Assembly: GCF_018698455.1 (NCBI RefSeq)
Contig: NZ_JABIOQ010000014.1
Location: 17,491 to 81,490, forward strand
Direction: 5' to 3'
DNA length: 64,000 nucleotides
Origin: Sulfurimonas sp.
GTDB taxonomy: Bacteria; Campylobacterota; Campylobacteria; Campylobacterales; Sulfurimonadaceae
Positions 42,836 through 51,755 of the stretch are shown one piece after another. The notes under the pieces are model-generated. The model saw only the letters and a program-made list of their open reading frames with translations. It had not been told where the DNA came from and searched no databases. Both the position numbers and the translations under genes were made by a program. How positions within the stretch are numbered: the first letter of the stretch is position 1; the number at the start of each line of letters is the position of its first letter.

Positions 42836-44566
42836 ATGAATAGTCTAAGAACGCTTCTTTTAAAATACCCCCAAACATCTTTAATATTTATCATTTCTCT
42901 TGTTTACCTTTACTTTATGCAAGAGATGTATTTACCAACAACTGGTGATCAAAAAACATATATGGCTCAAGCTTTAGAGATGCATCGTGATGGGCATTGG
43001 TTTATGCAAACTCTTTTTAATGAGAGTGATTACTACAAAGGACCTCTACACTTTATCTTTTTAAGAATTGGTTTTTTTATTTTTGGAACTAACAGTATGT
43101 TTGCCATAGTTTATATGAACTTTCTAGGGCTCATTCTTCTTAGTATTTTACTCTATAGATTTCTTCTCTCATCTTTATCTGACAAAGGCTGGGCATTTTT
43201 CTATTCCATTAGTGTAGTACTTAGTGTTGGTGTTTACTCACACTCTTTTGCCTCTCAAATGGAAACAGAACTCGTCGTGTGTTATGGGGTTGTTCTTTAC
43301 CTCTTAAACAAGTTAGATAGTGATGAAAGTTTTATTACTGAACTTCTTTTATGGGGAGTTATAGGTCTTACTGGCTGGTTAAAATCACCAGCTTATAGTG
43401 TCTTTCTTGCGTTTAGTGTCTTTTTATACTGGATCATGACAAGTCAATTCAAAAGTAAAATCACAAATCTAAAAAGTTGGACAGCCCTTCTTTTTGGTAT
43501 TGGTATTGGTGTTCTTGGTTATGCGCCTATACTCATCTATGACGGAGATGCTTTTATAGAGACTTATATCCTAAGAGAGTCTTTGAGTAAGGGTGCAAAT
43601 GGTGTACCATGGACTACAGCTTTTTTTCCAATCTTTACCTATTTTTTAGCTCCTTGGATGTTTGTTGCCATCTTTGCATATTTACTATCTTTTTATAAAG
43701 CTCTCTTGAGTAAAGTAAAAGTTTTAAATGATGAAGAGAGACGACTTATAAAACTGGGACTCTCAATTTCTCTTCCTACTTTAGCCTTTTTCACAATACA
43801 TCCTTACCGTGGAGATATCTATGCACTTCCAATAGTAAATGCAACAATGCTGATGGCTTATGTATTTTTCAGAGCTTATATTAAAGAGTATGAGAAAACT
43901 TTTATCTGGATGATGCGTCTCTCTAGTATAGTTTTATCTATACTTCCTCTACTAGTAATCGCTTTATATATTCACCTTTCACCTATGCCTGAGTGGTGGT
44001 CACCTCTTCTTTTCCCTATCGCTATTTTTACACTTATATTTACCCTTTGGTTTGTATTTGTAGAGAGTAAAAATGTCTTAAAAAAATCACCTATTCTGCT
44101 TGGTGTCGCGTTTGTACCATTACTACTCACATTAGGACTGATGTTTGAGTCTTTTGGAAAAGGGGAAGTTGTTGGTCTAAAAGAGTATGTGCAGAAAAAT
44201 GCCATTAAACAACCATTAGGAGATTACAATCTCTACCAAAACTTTTGGAATGAGTATGGAGCTTTAAACTTCTGGACGGGAGAGAAAGTCATTGGCATTC
44301 ATACGAAAGAGTCGCTTGTCACATTTTTAAATGATGGTGGTTCCCTTATAGTAGAAGGTCAAGGAAGACTCAAGGAATTCCAGAAGAACACTCTAGACAC
44401 ATACAAGATGGATGATTTTGAAGTTTATATCTGGAAACGCTGGTTAACACATGGAAAAGGTCCAAATGGAGAGAGTATGTTCTTAAAGTACTGGAACTCT
44501 AAAAACATAGAAGACATACAAAGAGATTTTTATATCCTTAGACTAAAAGAATTAAAAACTCACTAG
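42836..44566 (+). CDS. GT-C glycosyltransferase (ArnT/GT39-like)
   Basis: The 576-residue protein has about 11 membrane helices. The first large loop has PTTGDQKTYMAQALEM, the D[EQ] catalytic region of GT-C enzymes, and SDYYKGPLHFIFL matches the KPPL/KGPL signature of the ArnT/PMT group. A C-terminal soluble part of about 130 residues follows. Such enzymes transfer a sugar from a lipid carrier to lipid A or proteins on the periplasmic side. It converges on moeA with a 15-base overlap. Confidence 0.85.
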   Translation: MNSLRTLLLKYPQTSLIFIISLVYLYFMQEMYLPTTGDQKTYMAQALEMHRDGHWFMQTLFNESDYYKGPLHFIFLRIGFFIFGTNSMFAIVYMNFLGLILLSILLYRFLLSSLSDKGWAFFYSISVVLSVGVYSHSFASQMETELVVCYGVVLYLLNKLDSDESFITELLLWGVIGLTGWLKSPAYSVFLAFSVFLYWIMTSQFKSKITNLKSWTALLFGIGIGVLGYAPILIYDGDAFIETYILRESLSKGANGVPWTTAFFPIFTYFLAPWMFVAIFAYLLSFYKALLSKVKVLNDEERRLIKLGLSISLPTLAFFTIHPYRGDIYALPIVNATMLMAYVFFRAYIKEYEKTFIWMMRLSSIVLSILPLLVIALYIHLSPMPEWWSPLLFPIAIFTLIFTLWFVFVESKNVLKKSPILLGVAFVPLLLTLGLMFESFGKGEVVGLKEYVQKNAIKQPLGDYNLYQNFWNEYGALNFWTGEKVIGIHTKESLVTFLNDGGSLIVEGQGRLKEFQKNTLDTYKMDDFEVYIWKRWLTHGKGPNGESMFLKYWNSKNIEDIQRDFYILRLKELKTH

Positions 44567-45769
44567 ATTTTTTGGTTCTTTTGCAGTAAAGTTAAACTTC
44601 GTGCTTATAACTTTCACATAACTATCTTCAGCGAGAAAATCACACTCCGCATCTATCATGATGTAAGCGTTACCATGTGCGAGAGGAGATACCATACCCG
44701 GTGCAAACTGCTCGCATACTGTAAAATACTCTCCATCAAAAAAACCAGGGACTAAACTTCTTCGTCCAGCTCTTAGTTTATAATCATCGCTCATTTTAGC
44801 GACTATGGGGTTTATAAATTTTTCTTTTGCACCAGAGAGTGCATAGATGATAGAAGAAGCAAAAAGCTCGAAGTTTAATGCTGCGGCTAAAGGGTTACCA
44901 GGTAAGTTAAGCACTACGGTTTCGCCTATTTTTCCAAAAGTTGTTGGTTTTCCGGGTTTAATCTCGACCTTGTCAAAAAGTATTTTGTATCCAAATGCAC
45001 CAAATGCTTCTTTAGTAAAATCAGCATCACCCACACTCACTCCACCACTAGTAATGATAAAGTCACAATCAAGAGCGGACTCTATGTGAGCATGGATATC
45101 GTCAAGAGTGTCTTGCGCAGTTCCTATAAACTCCACTGCACAGCCAAGTTCTTGAGCACGAGATAAAAGCGTCGGAGTATTAGTGTTGTAAAGTTGGTAG
45201 TCGGTAACATCTTCAAAGTGCATCTTCAGTTCATTTCCAGATGCAAAAAGCGCCACACGAGGTTTTTTATAAACCTTTATATGACTTATCCCTTGTGATG
45301 CTAAAAGAGTTATTTGATGAGCATCTAGTTTTTCGCCTCTCTCAAGAAGTAACACTTCTTTTTTAATGTCTTCACCAGCAAAACGAATGTGCTTTGACAT
45401 GATAAGATTATCAGGGAGTTGTATACCGTCTTGCTCACATGTGATGTCTTCTATGGGGACAACGGCTTGTGTTCCTAGTGGAATTTTCGCACCTGTCATT
45501 ATTTTGATGGCTTCACCATGGAAAAGTTCACCTCTAAAGTCATCACCCGCAAAAATCGTCTCTTTTACAGATACTACTTTTGCCGAGTCTTCTATCTTCA
45601 CAGCATATCCATCCATTGCAGAATTATCAAATGCTGGTAGGTTATGTGAAGCTACTATACCCTCAGCCAAAATATACCCAAGAGCATTTTCTATAGGTAT
45701 AATTTTCAGGGATTTTGGCTTTGTATTTGTATAAATAAGCTCTAATGCTTTCTCAATTGTAACTGCCAT
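44552..45769 (-). CDS. moeA: Molybdopterin molybdotransferase
   Basis: MoeA inserts molybdenum into adenylylated molybdopterin. The 405-residue protein has AFDNSAMDGYAV near residue 45, GDDFRGEL, MTGAKIPLGTQAVVPIED, and SGGVSVGDADF and LPGNPLAAALNFELF in the central and C-terminal domains. It works with moaA (40.5 kb) and serves the molybdoenzyme at 53.8 kb. Divergent from the membrane protein at 45.8 kb. Confidence 0.95.
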   Translation of the reverse strand: MAVTIEKALELIYTNTKPKSLKIIPIENALGYILAEGIVASHNLPAFDNSAMDGYAVKIEDSAKVVSVKETIFAGDDFRGELFHGEAIKIMTGAKIPLGTQAVVPIEDITCEQDGIQLPDNLIMSKHIRFAGEDIKKEVLLLERGEKLDAHQITLLASQGISHIKVYKKPRVALFASGNELKMHFEDVTDYQLYNTNTPTLLSRAQELGCAVEFIGTAQDTLDDIHAHIESALDCDFIITSGGVSVGDADFTKEAFGAFGYKILFDKVEIKPGKPTTFGKIGETVVLNLPGNPLAAALNFELFASSIIYALSGAKEKFINPIVAKMSDDYKLRAGRRSLVPGFFDGEYFTVCEQFAPGMVSPLAHGNAYIMIDAECDFLAEDSYVKVISTKFNFTAKEPKNLVSF

Positions 45770-45816
45770 TTTTATGTACCCTTTGTTTAGTTGACATATT
45801 ATATTATAATTTCGTT

Positions 45817-46230
45817 ATGAATGAAATGTACACTATGGGTTTATCCCTTCACTCTCTTACTAGCGTTGCTATTTTAGCAGTTGTATTTTTAAATCTTTTT
45901 CTTCTTATTAGTACACAAGAGTTATCAGACTATAAAAGATTAATGAGTATTTTTTTAGTTCCTCTTACTTTGACTACCTATGGAGCTGTTGTTTTTACGG
46001 GTATTATTATGATGGCCTCTAGGCATTTAGACTTTAGCATTGAAAATATTATAATGATTGTAATAGCTCTCATTTATCTATACATAGAGGTTAAACGCAT
46101 CAAGTCCTTAAAACATATGAATGAAACTAAAGATGGAGTATTTGATGCTTATAGACCTTTCGCTCGTCGTCTTCTACAAATAGAATTCTTATTGCTTTTA
46201 CTTATTTCATTATGGATGTGGCTTGTTTGA
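45817..46230 (+). CDS. Four-helix membrane protein, unknown
   Basis: The 137-residue protein has four hydrophobic helices, with a basic loop (EVKRIKSLKHMNETKDG) between helices 3 and 4 and RRLLQIEFLLLLLISLWMWL at the end. It is not recognised beyond a generic membrane protein. A TATAAT at 45805-45810 ends only 6 bases before the first ATG, so either the message is leaderless or translation starts at an ATG 9 or 18 bases further on. It overlaps rsmE as TTGA. Confidence 0.7.
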   Translation: MNEMYTMGLSLHSLTSVAILAVVFLNLFLLISTQELSDYKRLMSIFLVPLTLTTYGAVVFTGIIMMASRHLDFSIENIIMIVIALIYLYIEVKRIKSLKHMNETKDGVFDAYRPFARRLLQIEFLLLLLISLWMWLV

Positions 46231-46898
46231 TCTACATACTTCACGATAATGCAGGAGAAGAGACTATTCACATAAAAGGGGAACTTCACAAGTACCTTAT
46301 CAAAGTTCGTCGACACCAAGAAGGAGATGAGCTTCTCTTTAGAACAAAACAGAAGATACAAACTCTTTATCATTATAAAATAGACTCAGTAGATGGAAGA
46401 ACACTTACTCTTTCTTTAGTTTCATCTAAGATAAAAGAAGTAAAGAGTCATAAAGAACTTCATTTAGCTTGGTGTGTCATAGATGTAAAATCTATAGAAA
46501 AAGTTCTTCCATCTCTATGCGAGATAGGTGTCAGTAAAATCACTTTTATTCTATGTGAACGCTCTCAAAAGAACTTTAAACTAGACTTTAAACGTTTTGA
46601 GAGAATAGCAGAAGCTTCTATGCAACAGAGCGGAAGAACATCTATAATGGAGTTTGACACTTACAAAAATATAAGTACATTTATCCAAGAATTTCCAGAT
46701 ACAAAAGTGTTTGATTTTACAGAAAATATTTTAAGTGGAGAGAGTGACTTTAAAAGAGTTCTTATAGGTTGTGAAGGTGGTTTTTCTAAAAATGAGAAAG
46801 AGCTCTTAAAAACTCAAGAAGTCTTTAGACTTGACTCTCCGATGGTTCTTCGTTCGGAGTCCGCAGTGATGGCAGTAGCTTCAAAAATACTGCTCTAA
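46227..46898 (+). CDS. rsmE: 16S rRNA (uracil-1498-N3)-methyltransferase
   Basis: The TTG at 46227 overlaps the upstream stop and gives IYILHDNAGEE, the usual RsmE start. The 223-residue SPOUT-fold protein has the RsmE layout: a PUA-like first half with HKYLIKVRRHQEGDELLF, then SMQQSGRT, and the knot motif LIGCEGGFSKNEKELL, LRSESAVMAVASKIL. It methylates U1498 in 16S rRNA. Confidence 0.92.
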   Translation: MIYILHDNAGEETIHIKGELHKYLIKVRRHQEGDELLFRTKQKIQTLYHYKIDSVDGRTLTLSLVSSKIKEVKSHKELHLAWCVIDVKSIEKVLPSLCEIGVSKITFILCERSQKNFKLDFKRFERIAEASMQQSGRTSIMEFDTYKNISTFIQEFPDTKVFDFTENILSGESDFKRVLIGCEGGFSKNEKELLKTQEVFRLDSPMVLRSESAVMAVASKILL

Positions 46899-46930
46899 GC
46901 TCCTCTTTAGTTCTTTAAGAAATATTTAGA

Positions 46931-47024
46931 TATAATTTCAGTCAATACCCTCAAGGGGTACCTCGAAAATCTGCCCCCATACGGATTTAAAAAATATATA
47001 GTTTCACGCACCTAGACGTGAAAC
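46931..47024 (+). promoter_or_regulatory. Promoter and structured leader of rpmE
   Basis: A TATAAT (46931-46936) begins a leader of about 95 bases. It contains TACCC-TCAAG-GGGTA (near 46946), ATCTG/CGGAT, and a perfect 8-bp hairpin GTTTCACG/CGTGAAAC (47001-47024) just before the ribosome site AAAAGG. Ribosomal protein leaders are often autoregulatory; this one may bind L31. Confidence 0.45.
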
Positions 47025-47037
47025 AAAAGGCAAAAAA

Positions 47038-47238
47038 ATGAAGAAAAATTTACACCCAGAATTCGTAACTTGTGCTGTTACATGTGCTTGTGGAAACACT
47101 TTTGAGAACAAAGCGGCTCAAGATACACTTAAAATTGACATTTGTAGTGAGTGTCACCCATTCTTTACAGGTTCTGAAAGAATGGTAGATACTGCTGGAC
47201 GCATTGAGAAGTTTAACGCTCGTTACGCTAAAAAATAG
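47038..47238 (+). CDS. rpmE: 50S ribosomal protein L31
   Basis: 66 residues starting [20 protein letters not shown]. The zinc cysteines are in CACG and [10 protein letters not shown], so this is the C+ type used when zinc is plentiful. RIEKFNARY ends the protein. It precedes rsmI by 12 bases. Confidence 0.97.
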   Translation: MKKNLHPEFVTCAVTCACGNTFENKAAQDTLKIDICSECHPFFTGSERMVDTAGRIEKFNARYAKK

Positions 47239-47250
47239 TCAAGATTTTTC

Positions 47251-48066
47251 TTGCTTAGTCTAGTTCCTACTCCCATAGGTAACATAGGCGATATCTCACT
47301 TAGAAGTATTACACTTCTAAGTGAAGCTGATATACTCCTCTGCGAAGACACTCGCGTTACTAAAAAACTTATCCATATACTTAAAGAGCGTTACAACACT
47401 ATCTTTAAAGAAGATCAAGAATTCATTTCTCTACACTCACACAATGAAAAAGATTTTATTGAAAAATTATCACCAGATTTTTTTGAATTAAATGTTGTTT
47501 ATGCAAGTGATGCAGGTATGCCTGGAGTAAGTGATCCGGGTCAAGCTCTAGTAGCCTACTGTTTAAAAAATAATGTGGAGTTTGACATACTCCCTGGAGC
47601 AAATGCAGTACTAACAGCATTTGTAGCCAGTGGGTTCGAAGAGACGCAAATGCTCTTTCTTGGCTTTTTAGACCATAAAGGAAGTTCACGCAGTGCAGGA
47701 CTTCTTCGTGCTCTTCATAATGGTTTTACTACTGTTTTATATGAATCTCCCCACCGTTTAGAAAAACTTCTTTTAGAGATACAAACAGAAGAACCAACTC
47801 GTGAAATATTTTTAGCGAAAGAGCTTACTAAAAAGTATCAGAAGTATCTAAAAGGTACTGCGACGCAAGCACTAGCAAATCTAGATGGGAACTTTCGTGG
47901 TGAGTGGGTAGTAGTTATCTCAGCTGGAGAATCTCAAACTGAGTCTGCCATCAGTCAAAAAGATATATTAGCCCTTGATTTACCAAAGAAAGTACAAGCT
48001 AAACTCATCTGTAAAATCACCGGCGAAAATACTAAAGTATGCTATAACAGACTCTTGGAACTATAA
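47251..48066 (+). CDS. rsmI: 16S rRNA (cytidine-1402-2'-O)-methyltransferase
   Basis: RsmI methylates C1402 of 16S rRNA. The 271-residue protein begins from TTG with SLVPTPIGNIGDISLRSI, then LLCEDTRVTKKL, SDAGMPGVSDPGQALVAYC and ESPHRLEKLL, all typical of the family. Confidence 0.95.
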   Translation: MLSLVPTPIGNIGDISLRSITLLSEADILLCEDTRVTKKLIHILKERYNTIFKEDQEFISLHSHNEKDFIEKLSPDFFELNVVYASDAGMPGVSDPGQALVAYCLKNNVEFDILPGANAVLTAFVASGFEETQMLFLGFLDHKGSSRSAGLLRALHNGFTTVLYESPHRLEKLLLEIQTEEPTREIFLAKELTKKYQKYLKGTATQALANLDGNFRGEWVVVISAGESQTESAISQKDILALDLPKKVQAKLICKITGENTKVCYNRLLEL

Positions 48067-48128
48067 ACATTTCATAAACTTTTAAACTTACTTGCCCATA
48101 TAACACTTTTTTTAGATAAAATACTCTT

Positions 48129-48806
48129 ATGTTAATTTATGCAAAACAACCAATAAACTATCTAATAAATAAATATCCAAATAAAATAAAGACACTTTAT
48201 CTAGCCAAAGAGTTAGAAAAAAAAGAGTATTCACGTCTTATGAAAATGGGTTTTGAAGTTAAACGGGTTCCTAACGAAGCAGCACAAAAAATGTGTAAGA
48301 ATGCGAATCACCAAGGGTATTTAGCAGAGGTAGATGACTACGAATTACAACCATATAACTTCTTTTTTGAGAAAAAATTTATCTTGGTTCTTTCAGGTGT
48401 AACTGATGTTGGAAATATCGGTGCAATTGTAAGAAGTGCTTATGCTCTTGGAGTTGATGCAATTGTAGCTTGTGGACTTAAACAACTTCCTCTTGAGACT
48501 ATTTTACGTACAAGTACTGGTACTCTTTATGATATGCCTTTTGCAATACAAAATAATATTCACGATGTCTTGAATGATTTCAAAATGTCTGACTTTACTA
48601 TATATGGTGCAGATATGAACGGTATGGATGTTCGCGAGACTCGTATAGATAGAAAAAAAGTCTTAGTTTTAGGTAGCGAAGGTGAAGGTCTTACTGCTCG
48701 TGTACTTTCTAAATTAGATTGTGCAGTCAGTATTCCTATGGCGAATGAATTTGATTCTTTGAATGTAAGTGTAGCTGCAGGTATTTTAATGGATAGGATG
48801 AGATAA
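48129..48806 (+). CDS. rlmB: TrmH/SpoU-family rRNA 2'-O-methyltransferase (RlmB-like)
   Basis: The 225-residue protein has an N-terminal substrate domain (LYLAKELEKKEY) and the SPOUT core: LSGVTDVGNIGAIVRSAYAL (motif 1 with Asn-Arg), KKVLVLGSEGEGL (motif 2) and VSIPMANEFDSLNVSVAAGI (motif 3). RlmB methylates G2251 of 23S rRNA; the exact target here is inferred. Confidence 0.85.
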   Translation: MLIYAKQPINYLINKYPNKIKTLYLAKELEKKEYSRLMKMGFEVKRVPNEAAQKMCKNANHQGYLAEVDDYELQPYNFFFEKKFILVLSGVTDVGNIGAIVRSAYALGVDAIVACGLKQLPLETILRTSTGTLYDMPFAIQNNIHDVLNDFKMSDFTIYGADMNGMDVRETRIDRKKVLVLGSEGEGLTARVLSKLDCAVSIPMANEFDSLNVSVAAGILMDRMR

Positions 48807-49612
48807 TGGAAACAGAGTTAGAGAAACTTGGTAAAGTAGGCATACAAAAAATATCTGAAGATACACACATACCAGTTCAGCATATAAGGGCCTTACTAAG
48901 TGGTACCTTTAACTCTTTCTCACGTGTCCAGTTTTTAGGATTTATCTCTATTCTTGAGAGAGAATACAGTGATAAGCTTATATCTATAAAAAGAAAAGGT
49001 CTTGAATATTTTGATGAGATAGATGTACAAACTATTAATGATGGACTTTTTGTTGCACCCAAGCATACAAAAAAGAAAAAATCTTCTTATCTCTTCATCA
49101 TGCTCTTACTATTCACTCTTGGACTCTTTTATACTTTTGGCATGTTTGATGAAAAAACTCTTCCTCAACACAAAATTGACAGTACAAAAATAGAAGAAGT
49201 TCATAAAAATATAAAACTAGAAAAAAGCCTTATTCCAATTGAACTAAGCAGTACAAAGGATGGAAATCTTACTGTACAAGATGCAAATTCTTCTCTAAGT
49301 AAAGATGTTCTTAAAAGTTCTATTACAGTTGAAAAATCTTTTAAAATAGTCGCAAAATCAAAAGTATGGATAGGTTATATAAACCTAAAAACAGGCAAGC
49401 AGTACCACAAAACATTTACTAAAACATTAGAACTAGACCCCAAGAACGACTGGTTAATAATATTTGGACATCCACACATTGATATGTCAGTAAATGGAAA
49501 TGTAATAGACTTTGGAGAAAGAAAAAATATACGTTTTTTATATGAAAATGGTTCTCTAATTACTATCAACGATTTAAAGTTCCAAGAGCTAAATAAAGGT
49601 AGTAAATGGTAA
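48806..49612 (+). CDS. RodZ-like membrane protein with N-terminal HTH
   Basis: The 268-residue protein has an N-terminal helix-turn-helix-like domain (IQKISEDTHIPVQHIRALLS near 15-34), a single membrane helix (SYLFIMLLLFTLGLFYTF near 97-114), a variable linker and a C-terminal beta domain (KVWIGYINLKTGKQYHKTF, then DMSVNGNVIDFGERKNIRF, then YENG). This order is that of RodZ, which links MreB to cell-wall synthesis, but sequence identity is too low for certainty. Its ATG overlaps the rlmB stop. Confidence 0.65.
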   Translation: METELEKLGKVGIQKISEDTHIPVQHIRALLSGTFNSFSRVQFLGFISILEREYSDKLISIKRKGLEYFDEIDVQTINDGLFVAPKHTKKKKSSYLFIMLLLFTLGLFYTFGMFDEKTLPQHKIDSTKIEEVHKNIKLEKSLIPIELSSTKDGNLTVQDANSSLSKDVLKSSITVEKSFKIVAKSKVWIGYINLKTGKQYHKTFTKTLELDPKNDWLIIFGHPHIDMSVNGNVIDFGERKNIRFLYENGSLITINDLKFQELNKGSKW

Positions 49613-50445
49613 AACACTTACTACTTCTACTTCTTCTTTTCAATTCTGCATTAGCCCTTAAAATAGACTCTAAAAATGAAGAAGTTACCCTCAAGATCAA
49701 AAGTTTTTTAAATGAAAAAACATATGAAAATAATAAAGAATTTATAGATGTCATTTTTGAGCCTAAAACAGCTTTTTTCGTTAATGAGAGAGTAAATACG
49801 GTAAAGGTAATTGAAACACTCAAAGAAAATGGTCTACTTAAACTCTTTTTTAATACTCCTAGAGAGTTAAAGCTAAACTTTAAAACAAGTGGGGCACCTC
49901 TCTTTTTTGTAAAAATCATGGCAGATACCCTAAGAAGCATAGGTTACTATCGTTATGTTACAACAGCTTCAAACCTAGATGCTTCAGAATTCACTTGGAA
50001 TATTAACCTTACTTCAGAGTATGCAACAGACCCACTTATACTTGATAAAGAACTCACTAAAAGAGGCTGTAAAATCATAGATATAACTATGAATTCTCTT
50101 TCTGAGTGGACATATGTCATAGATATTAGTCGTGGGTATCTCAATGTAGTAGAGCTAATCGCAAATCAAGATGTTAAACTAAAACGCTCAATATATGCAC
50201 ATTGGTTAGATATTTCAAAGATTAAAGAGCTTACTATTCGAAGTTCACGTAAAAATAGTTGGTATCCTTCTATAGCATATTATGATTCTTCCTTACACCT
50301 TTTAAAGGTCACAAAAAAGAACTATATATCTAGAAAAATCTACTTAGATATTCCCCAAAACAGTAAATATATAAAAATATCAGACCTCTACACTCTTAAA
50401 AATGTCAGAGATTCTCTTCATCTATTTCCAAGTTCTGCACGGTAG
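49606..50445 (+). CDS. Periplasmic protein, unknown, conserved in context
   Basis: The 279-residue protein has a signal peptide (MVKHLLLLLLLFNSALA) and a soluble mixed alpha/beta body with one Cys. No domain is recognised; DTLRSIGYYRY and ATDPLILDKELTKRGCK are the most distinctive pieces. The start overlaps the RodZ-like stop by 7 bases, so translational coupling and a joint envelope role are likely. Confidence 0.7.
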   Translation: MVKHLLLLLLLFNSALALKIDSKNEEVTLKIKSFLNEKTYENNKEFIDVIFEPKTAFFVNERVNTVKVIETLKENGLLKLFFNTPRELKLNFKTSGAPLFFVKIMADTLRSIGYYRYVTTASNLDASEFTWNINLTSEYATDPLILDKELTKRGCKIIDITMNSLSEWTYVIDISRGYLNVVELIANQDVKLKRSIYAHWLDISKIKELTIRSSRKNSWYPSIAYYDSSLHLLKVTKKNYISRKIYLDIPQNSKYIKISDLYTLKNVRDSLHLFPSSAR

Positions 50446-50516
50446 TTACTTTTAGCTATTATTTTATTCTAAATATTTTCTGATAAAATGTCATGAATAA
50501 ACTTAGAGGGCTAAAT

Positions 50517-51755
50517 ATGTTTGATGAGATAAGATTTAACAGAGTCGAGAGACTTCCGAAGTATGTGTTTGCAGAAGTAAATGACATAAAAATGAAAGAG
50601 CGCCGTGCTGGGAAAGATGTTATAGATTTTTCTATGGGAAATCCTGATGGTGATACTCCTGAGCACATTCGTGAGAAACTTGTTGAATCAGCCCAAAAAA
50701 CAAAGACTCATGGTTACTCTACTTCTAAAGGTATACCTAAACTTCTCAAAGCAATAGCAGACTGGTATGAAAGACGTTACGACTGTGTTTTAAATCCTGA
50801 GACAGAGTGTGTTGCTACTATGGGTTCAAAAGAGGGTTATGCTCACCTAACTTATGCTATCACAAACCCAGGTGATGTAGCAGTTGTTCCAGATCCTACT
50901 TACCCTATTCATGAATATTCATTTATTTTAGCTGGTGGAAATGTTGTCAAATTTGGAATAGAATTTGATGAGAAGTTTCGTATAAATGAAGATAAGTTTT
51001 TTGAAGATTTAGATAGGGTTTTTAAAGAATCTTCTCCCAAACCAAAGTATGTTCTAGTAAACTTTCCTCATAATCCTACAACGGCAACAGTAACTCAAGA
51101 GTTCTATGTACGCCTAGTTGCTATGGCTAAAGAAAAGAGATTTTATATTATCTCAGATATTGCTTATGGTGACATCACATTTGATGGATATGTAACACCA
51201 TCAATTATGTCAGTTCCTGGTGCAAAAGATGTAGCGGTTGAATCGTTCACACTCTCAAAATCTTATAACATGGCAGGTTGGCGTGTAGGTTTCTTTGTAG
51301 GAAACCCTAAACTTATCGGTGCTCTTCAAAAGATCAAGTCATGGTTAGATTATGGAATGTTTACTCCTATTCAAGTAGCTGCCACTGTAGCTCTTAATGG
51401 CGATCAGCAATGTGTAAGAGACATTACAGACAAATATAACCATCGTCAGGAAGTTCTCATAGAAGCCTTTGATAGAGCCGGATGGCATATTGAGAAGAAT
51501 CAAGCAAGTATGTTCTCATGGGCAAAAATGCCAGAATGTGTACAACACCTTGGTTCCTTAGAATTCTCTAAACGCCTTCTAACTGAAGCTGGAGTTGCAG
51601 TAGCACCTGGTATCGGTTTTGGTGCTTATGGAGAGGGTTATGTTCGTATTGCTCTCATAGAAAATGATAACCGCATTCGTCAAGCCGCAAAAAATATTAA
51701 AAACTTTTTAAAACAGTTTCAAGATGAAGAAAAACAGGAAGAAAATAATGATTAA
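50517..51755 (+). CDS. Class I/II aminotransferase (alanine or LL-DAP aminotransferase type)
   Basis: The ATG at 50517 follows AGAGGG. The 412-residue PLP enzyme shows YSTSKGIPKLLKAI, PDPTYPIHEYSF, NFPHNPTTATV, SDIAYGDI and the Lys motif SKSYNMAGWRVGF. It is of the AlaC/DapL-like group common in Campylobacterota. Location before hom suggests amino-acid synthesis from aspartate. Substrate is inferred. Confidence 0.85.
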   Translation: MFDEIRFNRVERLPKYVFAEVNDIKMKERRAGKDVIDFSMGNPDGDTPEHIREKLVESAQKTKTHGYSTSKGIPKLLKAIADWYERRYDCVLNPETECVATMGSKEGYAHLTYAITNPGDVAVVPDPTYPIHEYSFILAGGNVVKFGIEFDEKFRINEDKFFEDLDRVFKESSPKPKYVLVNFPHNPTTATVTQEFYVRLVAMAKEKRFYIISDIAYGDITFDGYVTPSIMSVPGAKDVAVESFTLSKSYNMAGWRVGFFVGNPKLIGALQKIKSWLDYGMFTPIQVAATVALNGDQQCVRDITDKYNHRQEVLIEAFDRAGWHIEKNQASMFSWAKMPECVQHLGSLEFSKRLLTEAGVAVAPGIGFGAYGEGYVRIALIENDNRIRQAAKNIKNFLKQFQDEEKQEENND

